Positions 8,257-15,435 of a DNA stretch of 15,435 bases are shown here, in pieces. Position 1 is the first letter of the stretch. Each line of letters opens with the position of its first letter. Position numbers and translations under genes: made by a program. The notes beneath the pieces were generated by a model. That model saw only the letters and a list, made by a program, of their open reading frames with translations, had not been told where the DNA came from and ran no database searches. Origin of the DNA: Blastocladiella britannica (lineage: Eukaryota > Blastocladiomycota > Blastocladiomycetes > Blastocladiales > Blastocladiaceae); assembly GCA_025349905.2 (NCBI GenBank), contig MU624974.1:1-15435 (forward strand), written 5' to 3'.

Positions 8257-11200
8257 TCAACGTGATCGTGGGGTCAGGATCGTTGCCGCCGCGGCCGCTG
8301 CCGCTGCTGCTGCCGCTCGATGGGTCTTGATGGCGGTGCCGTGGTGGTGATCGACCGCGCCACCACCACCAATGGGCGCTACCGCCAGGCGCTGACGTTT
8401 CCGAGCTGGAGTGGGAGACTCGGCGCCCTCATCTTCCTCGTCCCCCTGTCCCTCCCCGTCGTTCTTGCTCTCGCCCAGGCTCGCCACATCGGATAGCTCG
8501 CTACTGACCCTGGAATCGATCCCTCCTGGAGTAGTGGTTGGCGCTGCACCGGCAACCGCAGTGACGGATGCTGTCGCCCCCGAAGGAACCGCTGACACCA
8601 TGGCAGTCGGTGCAACAGTCGGGTCATTCTCGTCCCACCCCTTCCACATGTCTTCTGACGACAATGGGTGCGGCCTCGGCTTGCCGTCCAAAAGGACACG
8701 ACTCCCGCTGTCGGCCGGTGTCGCATAGAATTGACGCGGGTCCGTCCCGCGCCCCGACTGGTAGCTGACAGTGCGCGGCCGAGTGAGCACGTCTTGCCCC
8801 GGTACACGAGGGACAGACACAGGCGCTTCCACTGCCGCGACTGCTGCCGTCGCGGTGACGGCAGCAGAGGTACCTTGGAGTGCAGTGTGCGTCGTCGTCT
8901 TGTGCAGCTGCTGCATCGTCCAATGGCTGCGTTTGGAAACCAGGCGCATGGATGCCGGCACTCGCTTTGTATTGATCCCGGCCAGTGGTGACCCAGGATC
9001 TGCTTCAGACGTGTTGTGGATGCGTGGTGTGCGCTATAAATATTGCATACAGTGAGTGAGGTATATCCCACTAATAATAATAATAAAAATACCTCAACCA
9101 GACGCGAGGGGGCAGCGCCATTGGGCGAGGTCAAATGAGAGTTAGCACCCGCGGGTTCGGTCGGGGGCTCTGTTGGCACTTGTCCCACGTAGGCCACGGA
9201 ACCATCGAGGGGAATGGCGTCACGCTCCGAGGGTACTGGAGGCGGATCAAAGCCGTCGTCATCTTCATCGCCGCCGGCAAAGTCCTCGTCGTCATGGTCT
9301 TCAATCGCGTCAAGCAAAAAGGCAACGTCGGCGGCGGAACTGGGGTGCACGCGGTTGGACATGTCCGTCGACTGCAACGGCGACTTGAACGACGGAGGGT
9401 ACATGCGCACTGCCCGTGCGCCACCACCCCGGGCGATAGCAGGCGTGAATTCGTCAACGCCGGTGTTCGCCAGCCCATCCCACAGTGGAGGATCCAAGCC
9501 TTCGGAATGGCCGACTTCGGTGCATGCGGCCGCTGCTGCTTCAGCGGTGGTTGGCGAGATGAGCACCGCTTCATGTCTTGGGGCCGCCTGGAGCGCTTGG
9601 TTCGCTGCTGCAACCGCCACAGACAATGCCGCCGGGGCCGACCGCTTTGACCGCGACCGGAAGAGGCCAAGGGGGGTCGCTGCTGACAGAGAAGATGCGC
9701 CGAAGGACTCGTGCAGCCCAATACCAGGCGTGTACCCGCTGACAGGGATGAATGGCAGGCAAGTACTCGGATGGTGGTAGCCGCGCGAGGTCGTGGACAG
9801 CATGGGAGGTGGAGGAAACAGCGTCGCTGGCGTCGCAAAAGCTGCTGGGCCTGCCGATCCCAGATTCGAGTACGACGGTGTCAAGTGCGGGGGGCGCAGG
9901 TTTGAGGCGGACAGGGTCGATTGCACCGTCGCAGTCGCAGCAGGAGCGACGGGAGGAGGTAGCGGTTTTATCGAGAGTATTGCTGGCGAACGGGTCAACG
10001 CCATGACGGAAACGGAATTGGAGTGCTGCAAAGTCCGATTTGCCAGTGGCGACTCGGTGCCGGCTTGTGTGGCCGAGGTATCGCCGGCGTCCGACAACGT
10101 GTCTGATTCACTCGAGTAAAACATTTCGCCCCTCTGCTGCTGCAGCCGAGAACGGGAGGAGGGACGTGGATGCCGCGAGTCCTGCCCCATGGTCGGCTCG
10201 GCAGCGTGGTTTGCGGTAAACCCATCCCCAAGGGCGCCGTCCGCAAAGTCAATCTCGTGAATGGGTCCGTCGCTATCATCAATGATGACGACCTCGCTAA
10301 AGGACCGGGTCGCCTTCTCGCGCTGGTAGAGCTTCAAGTGCTTGTCGAACTCGTTCCACGCATTGACGCTCGTGACCCCGGCGCGGTGTTCGGCGCTGCG
10401 GACGTGCTCGCCCATGTTGTTGAACTTGGCGCGGCACCACTCGCAGTAACCCGGGCGTGCAGACGCCCACGCCGCAAGGCTCGAGGCCAGCTTTCGGTCG
10501 CGCGCCAGCGTCTCGAGGTCTCTTGGTAACGAGTCACTGTCGTCGTTCGAATTGGATCCGCTCGCCCCGCCTGGGCTCGACTGGCCGTCTGCGCCAAAGA
10601 AAATGCGTCCATCCTTGTTGAAATGCGGCGGGTTCGGGTCCGAAAACATCCGCGACATGGGGTGCAGCGGTGTGGGGGCCGGTATCAGAGCCTCAACGCC
10701 GGTGGCGGCATCGTCAGCAGGAATGAAGGGCGACTGGGTGACCTCGTCCAGAATGTAGAGCTGAGGGAGCGTGGCCGCGGTGGCCGTACTGTACTCTTGC
10801 AGAATACACGGTCGGTGCACCCCTGTTGCATCCAATACTGTAAAGTAGGGAGCTCGGAGTTCCTTGAGCCGCGTGCGGTTGCTGGAACCAGTCCCCGCGC
10901 GACCAGCAACCCCACCGGATCGGGTCGAATTGGCGTTTGAGAGTTGATGTTCAATCCCGCACTTGAGTTCTCGGCGAAGTGCTGTGAAATATTTACGTGA
11001 GCGGATTGAATTGGACTGAGAGCTATCAAGGGTCGTACTGGTCATGTCCCAGATCCGCATCTGAGCTTGGGCGGCCGACTGGAGCATGTTGGCGAGCATG
11101 GTCTTGCGTGCAGCTTGCGGCTATTGTTATATAGTTTGATCTGTGAGTCGCACAGCACCATTTAATAATCGTCAGACGTATACCTTTTGTGCAACAGAGA

Positions 11201-12115
11201 GGGGAGCGGTTCGGGACGGGCTACGCGTTGGTCACTTGTGTGAGACATTCGGGGGAAAAAACAAACAGATCATGTGCTGAAACTACGACCAACACCATAA
11301 CGAAAGAAAAAAAAATTGTACCCAAGGGTCCGTAACGAGGAGGTCGTTGGATCGTTGGCCTGGCGAATGAGGGTGGCGGTTTGCTTTTTGATAGCATCCT
11401 CCACGACCAGATCCGTGACGCGGCGCGAAAAGAATCCTTCGACGACCTGAGATGCATACACGCGTGTGAGACACATACTCATAAAATGCCTCGAAGAAAA
11501 AAAATTACGGACCCCGCCCAAGCGATTGATCCCATCGGTAAAGGTGGACTTTTCACTGTCGCTTTCCATGGCCAAAAAAAAGCGTCGGGAAGCCAACAGG
11601 GTCGACTGGCGAGTGGCCGGCGCAGAACCAGCGGCAGTGGCAGCAGCAACGGCGGCGCCGGCAGTGAAATGTGACGCATGGACGGCGGGTGCGGGGGTTC
11701 GAGCTACCGAAACGGCCGATCGGGTCGAAGTGTCCATCCCGGACGCACGGGCGGCGCGCAATCGAGACGAAGAAGCGCTCGGCGTCATTTTGAGGTGCGC
11801 GGGGACGGAGGCAGCCGCAGCCGTTGTTGGGGGAGGAAGTGGGGCGGCGGAGGTGGGTCTCAGAGGCGAGCGCCGGCCGGCCGAGACGTCTTCCAGCATG
11901 GATCGCGCCGTCCGCGGTGGTTTTTGCGACGACGCATACGATGGCGGCGCTGCTGCGGCGATATTTTCCGAGCCAGGTGCGGCAGTGTCGGCCGCGGACC
12001 GCAGGCGACGTAAATTGGCCGACGGGACTGAAAGGGCCGAGAGAGCGGCGCCATAGGAGGGTCCGGGACCGTTGGCGGGCGGTGGAGCGGGTGCAGTGCG
12101 GTTTCTCGAGAACAT
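8257..12115 (-). CDS. DBF4: Dbf4-like regulatory subunit of Cdc7 kinase (DDK)
   Basis: The five-exon model is complement(join(8257..9033, 9093..11120, 11184..11220, 11322..11446, 11513..12115)), encoding 1189 residues; every junction keeps phase. Motif N (BRCT-like, about 172-220) reads LLASRRFFLAM, INRLGG, then VVEGFFSRRVTDLVVED across intron 1. A conserved segment QMRIWDM follows near 275-281. Motif M is RAPYFTVLDATGVHRP (about 345-360) followed by QSPFIP. Motif C is a Cys2-His2 Dbf4 zinc finger: PGYCEWC with Cys481/Cys484 and His494/His500 (about 10386-10445). Family knowledge: motifs M and C bind and activate Cdc7, which phosphorylates the Mcm2-7 helicase to fire origins; motif N contacts checkpoint and chromatin proteins. 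The protein is longer than yeast Dbf4 (704) because of a 700-residue disordered, Ser/Pro/Ala-rich C-terminal half with acidic patches and an RKRQR cluster. RSML (71-74) is a possible destruction box. The start codon lacks independent support, but it precedes all motifs. Confidence 0.87.
8284..8316 (-). repeat. GCN codon tract encoding 11 alanines near the DBF4 C-terminus
   Basis: Eleven consecutive alanine codons (GCA/GCG/GCC mixed) lie just before the C-terminal TILTPRSR. Mixed codons indicate an older, interrupted expansion. It is low-complexity and probably variable in length. Confidence 0.8.
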
Positions 12116-12509
12116 GATTGTCTTGGTTTAAAGGGATTGTCTGATAGTCAGACAGGCAGTCGGCGAGCCCAAGACAAGGAACACAGCCAGCAGAGACAAG
12201 GGACAACGAGACCGAGACAGTCGAAAAGACACTCTTTCTCGCGATGCTTTTTATGTCAGAGTACAAGAGAGAGTGCGCCAGATCTTGATCCAGTCCGTGG
12301 TATAGTTGGCAGTGGTCAGTCGGAGTGGTCGGCAGCGTGTTGGTGGTTGGCAGTGAGACCGCCTTCCCTTCCTTTCGGTCCTCGTTCGATTTCTTTTTTT
12401 TTTTCTCCTTCGTATTTGCACAAGAGCAGGGCCAGAACGAAAGAAAGAGATGTTGCGTGTGAGAAAAAACTACTCTCTTGCCAAAAATTAACCAAATTTA
12501 GAAAAAATT
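12116..12509. promoter_or_regulatory. Divergent promoter region between DBF4 and the bromodomain gene
   Basis: These 394 bases separate two start codons facing away from each other, so both promoters and 5' UTRs must lie here. It contains a 17-base inverted repeat next to the DBF4 start, two copies of GTTGGCAGTG (near 12306 and 12345), a T-run near 12392-12401 and an AT-rich leader (AAAAATTAACCAAATTTAG) before the bromodomain gene's ATG. No ACGCGT (MluI cell-cycle box) is present, although S-phase genes of some fungi use it. Open frames crossing the region encode nothing I recognise. Confidence 0.6.
12138..12154. promoter_or_regulatory. Inverted repeat TGTCTGA-TAG-TCAGACA
   Basis: Two perfect 7-base arms flank a 3-base centre, 22 bases upstream of the DBF4 start codon. 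On the DBF4 transcript it could form a small hairpin in the 5' UTR; on DNA it could be a dimeric protein site. Function is unknown. Confidence 0.4.
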
Positions 12510-13473
12510 ATGGCCGCCAACGCGCCGCCACCACTACTACCGCCGCCCCTGCAGTGGGCCACGCTCGACTACACGCTGCTGCTAGCTGCAACCGCTGCCG
12601 CCGTGCCCGATCGCGCCCACTCTGGGCCCGTCTCGGCCATTGCTCCCACCACCGTGGACTGGGACGTTGTCCGCGCCTCGCTCGTCAACTGCCCGCTCGC
12701 CTCGTCGTCACTGCGCCGTGCCGGCATTATGGTATACACCCTTTTTCCATTGACCTTGGCTGTCCAACAGTTTTTAATTGCATAATTTAAAACGACAGGT
12801 CCTCCAATGGCTCTTTACCCAGTTTGCGGCCGCCGCACCGTTTGGACCGGAATTGACGCTCACCGAGGTCCTCCACGTTTTGTATGCCAAGCGCCTTGCC
12901 GAAATTCGCGGCGTGCTTGTTGTCCCGCCATCGCAACCAACACCAACACCGCCATTGCCGGCCTCGGCCGCGGGAGGGCGTGCTGACGGCAATGGTGGTT
13001 CTGCTCGCGTCACTTCCGTCACTCGCCCGCGTGTTCACGTCCCAGGGTCTACAGCAACCGCCGCAGTCGCGACTGGCAGCATTAGTAGCAACAATCGCAC
13101 TAATTTTGGCATTCTGGACCCCATATCGCCGAGCCACGCTTCCGATGCGCAAGTGCCGCCGCCGCGTCCGGCCGCCTCGCCTGCTCGACGCGCCTCTATC
13201 AGCCTTGTGCCGGCATCACCACGATCGCCCTTGTCGGCAGAAGCAGCCGTGGGCTACATAGTCGATGCACAACGACGCTCGGGCTCTGCCACACCGACAC
13301 CGGCCCTGGTACATGCTGCCAGTGTGCAGGTGGTCGCGGACGCCGACTTGGATGCCATGGATGTGGATGATGTGATCTCCCCACCACAAGATGGCCCAAT
13401 CGAGGCAGCGGATCGCATGGATTTGGAAGATCCTGCGGTCCCACCGCCGCCACCGCTGCCGCCCTCGGCCATT

Positions 13474-13513
<40 letters not shown>

Positions 13514-15003
13514 GAGCGTCGTCCACGACCCCGGCCCCCGTTCCAATCGTGCAGCAGCTCGGCAGCCCGCCGCCACGCGTCATGTCGCCCGCACGACGGC
13601 TCTACATCACTGCATCGCCATCTCGTGCCGCCACCACCGCCCGTGCGAGCTCGTCGCCGGCACTGGTCGCCACGCCCCCGCCGTTTTCCCGGGCTGCTCT
13701 GCCACCGGTATCATTGTCCACGTCTTTGGCTGATCGTTTGCAACCATCGCCGCCTCGGCTGGCGGACGGAGCCAACAACAACCTGGTAACGCCATCTTCA
13801 TCCGCATCGCCTCCACCAGCACCGCCACAGCCGCCGGTTTCGATGGTGCCTGCATCGGCGGCCGCTTCAACGAGGCCTTCGTCGTCGGCACATCTGTCGC
13901 ATCGGCTCAAGTCGAGCCAGGAAGATCATCACGCCACCAATGGCGGTGACGACGACGACGACCAACTTGCCATTAGTTTGCCTCTGTCCGTTCCATCCCC
14001 GTCTCTCAAGGCGCTCGCTGGCGCCCAGAGCCCACCACCGCCGCCGCGGCCCATGGTGGTCCCACCGTTCACTGGGGCATCGTTTTTGTTTGGGGGTGCG
14101 TCTGCAGCTCCCCTTCCCGACACGCACTCCACCACGATGAGTGCGAATGGTGCGGCGGCGCACTCTTCACCCAAGACGGAGCCTGCCACGCGAGGCACTG
14201 TTGCATTGCCAACCGTACCAAACATTTCGACAAGCACTACCAGTACTAGCGCCTCTGGTAGCAGCAGTAACAACAATAGCACTGCCCCCGGTGGACTGGC
14301 GGTGCCTACCAGCCACGGCCGACGAGGCTCCTTATCGCGGCCGTCCATGGACGACCCGAACTACAAGAACTGGAAAAAGATGGCGGCCAATGCGGTGCAA
14401 CTCATCACCGATTCACGACTAGGCCACACGTTCAGCACCGCCATCAAAAAGAACGATGCGCGACAGGCGCTGTTCCGCAACTACCCGGCGGTGGTGCGGC
14501 AGGTGATGGACTTGAAAACGGTCAAGGCGCGGGTACGCAGTGGCGCGGTGGTCAACACGCACGAGTTCCACCGCGACTTGCTGCTCATGTGTGCCAATGC
14601 GCGCATGTACTATGGCGATGCGTCGGCGGGCGACTGGGCACAGATGGTGGACGAGATGTGGCAGGTCGTGGAGCACCAGATCCTCGAAATGCGCAAGCTC
14701 GAGTTTCAGACCCGGCAGCGCGCTGGAGGGTCGATCGCGTCCATGTTTGACGACGCGGCCGACCACTTGCAGTACCGCACGTTGCCGGATGGGTCGCCCG
14801 CGCCCGTGTCGCTCGATCCGCTGCGGCACCACCAGCGCGCTCCCGTGGCGTTGCCCAGTGCCGCGGGATCAGGGTGGACGGGGAGTGTCAGTGGGTCCGG
14901 GACGCCCATCATGATGGCCGTGGACGACGAAAACATTGGCGCTGACGTAGACAACGACAATGGCGATGATGGAGATGATGCCCCGTACACGGCTGCGCAC
15001 TGA
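12510..15003 (+). CDS. Bromodomain protein, BRD8/Bdc1-like (NuA4 subunit candidate)
   Basis: The spliced model is join(12510..12731, 12799..15003), encoding 808 residues. The single intron (67 bases, gtatac...acag) is phase 0. The start has a good context (AATTATGG). The N-terminal 120 residues form a small helical module (LQWATLDYTLLLAAT from residue 14; LTEVLHVLYAKRLAEI) resembling the N-terminus of fungal NuA4 bromodomain subunits. Residues about 120-590 are disordered and rich in Pro, Ala and Ser, with an Ala13 tract. The bromodomain (about 591-709) has the ZA-loop VMDLKTVKARVRSG, then THEFHRDLLLMCANARMYY, closest by eye to BRD8 (PMDL, EF.RDL.LMF.NA.MYN). A short acidic tail (DVDNDNGDDGDD) ends the protein. 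Family knowledge: BRD8 and S. pombe Bdc1 belong to the NuA4/TIP60 acetyltransferase complex in the nucleus. The Asn that anchors acetyl-lysine is Tyr679 here, and the usual Pro of PMDL is Val. A bromodomain is certain; the BRD8 assignment is likely. Confidence 0.85.
13474..13512 (+). repeat. (GCA)13 trinucleotide repeat encoding Ala13
   Basis: Thirteen pure GCA units (a CAG-type repeat) lie in frame in the disordered part of the bromodomain protein. Pure codon use points to recent slippage, so the length is probably polymorphic. Confidence 0.92.
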
Positions 15004-15435
15004 ATACGGTTTTGGAGATGGAATTCCAAGCTGGCCTGCCATGGAAATCGGAGAACGATTTACTTTGCATGGAATTCCCGTGCCCCAATCCTTCCATCGG
15101 AATCCCAATGCCCGTTTTCTTTCCAGTGTCAAACCAGTCCGGTTTTCTCGTCGATATTCGGAACGGTCCTTCCATGCTCATTCTTTGGTCCGGCGGTACC
15201 CAATGGATATCCAGGCCGGGTTTCCACTGCCAGTCCGATATCCCAGCTTTCCAGCTCCAGCGCTCGGATCCAATATTTCCAATAGATTTTTTTACATTCC
15301 AGCTATTTCCACTCATCCCGACCCCGCAAACCGCTCCCGATCCGACCCGTTTGATACTTTGATCCTGGATTCCTGCTTGATCTTGGCCTTGATCCGCGCT
15401 CGCTTGCTGCTGGAAAGAATACCATATACAACACG
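15004..15435. other. Non-coding tail rich in TTCCA/TGGAA words
   Basis: This stretch follows the bromodomain gene and contains its 3' UTR. I count nine TTCCA and four TGGAA words in about 430 bases, including the palindrome TGGAATTCCA at 15019-15028; chance would give about one on both strands together. Related words (GGAATCCC, ATATCC, GATCC) surround them, as in a decayed short tandem repeat or satellite. Open frames here (for example 15012-15362) give no recognisable protein, and no poly(A) hexamer AATAAA was seen. Confidence 0.5.

Noticed and set aside
8379..9033. In-frame continuation of the DBF4 exon 4 reading frame to a stop at 8379
   Set aside because: The frame passes through an AT-rich segment (EVFLLLLL) with intron borders gtattt...tatag at 9034-9092. 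Splicing moves into the frame ending at 8257, whose composition matches the rest of the protein.
11223..11465. ACGCGT (MluI cell-cycle box) words in DBF4 introns 1 and 2, including palindrome ACACGCGTGT at 11458-11467
   Set aside because: About five ACGCGT words occur across the window, as expected by chance at this GC content. The DBF4 promoter itself has none, so a cell-cycle claim is not supported.
15012..15362. Open frame of 116 codons after the bromodomain gene
   Set aside because: It lies in the TTCCA-rich tail; the translation looks like low-complexity chance sequence, and other frames are also open.
1..15435. tRNA, rRNA, CRISPR, insertion sequence, phage or viral genes
   Set aside because: I looked for cloverleaf-like blocks, regularly spaced repeats, transposase or integrase motifs and target-site duplications and saw none that held up.

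Overview
The window is nuclear DNA from a GC-rich, gene-dense eukaryote, most likely an early-diverging (zoosporic) fungus. The genes are split by short GT-AG introns of about 40-100 bases, with AT-rich, T-rich interiors inside GC-rich exons. Intergenic gaps are small. The gene set combines an animal-like type IIC Na,K-ATPase alpha subunit, reported among fungi from Blastocladiella, with a Dbf4 homologue and a BRD8/Bdc1-type bromodomain protein. Blastocladiomycota or Chytridiomycota is my best guess, by inference only. No bacterial operon, phage, CRISPR array, transposon ORF or tRNA was recognised.

Layout: (1) 159-1493 (+), a complete three-exon DEAD-box helicase of the eIF4A3/FAL1 family. 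(2) 2105-5590 (+), a four-exon P-type ATPase related to Na,K-ATPase alpha subunits, with several cation-site residues changed. (3) 5702-7693 (+), a long, mostly disordered, acidic orphan protein with a compact C-terminal part. (4) 7713-8200 (-), a small coiled-coil orphan convergent with (3). (5) 8257-12115 (-), a Dbf4-like regulatory subunit of the Cdc7 replication kinase. It is rebuilt here from five exons and carries motif N (BRCT-like), motif M and the motif C zinc finger. (6) 12510-15003 (+), a BRD8/Bdc1-like bromodomain protein, divergent from DBF4 across a 394-base shared promoter region. (7) 15004-15435, a non-coding tail rich in the word TTCCA/TGGAA.

Functions: there is no pathway cluster. 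The genes are mostly housekeeping: exon-junction/rRNA-processing helicase, cation transport, S-phase kinase regulation and NuA4-type acetylation. The DBF4/BRD8-like pair shares a bidirectional promoter, so co-regulation is possible but not shown. The observations most worth checking are the altered ion-binding residues of the ATPase, the missing acetyl-lysine-anchoring Asn in the bromodomain, the intron-split DBF4 motif N with a stop-free in-frame intron and a 37-base microexon, the two orphan genes, and the TTCCA-rich tail. All family assignments come from reading motifs by eye. No search was run, and splice sites were chosen by phase arithmetic.
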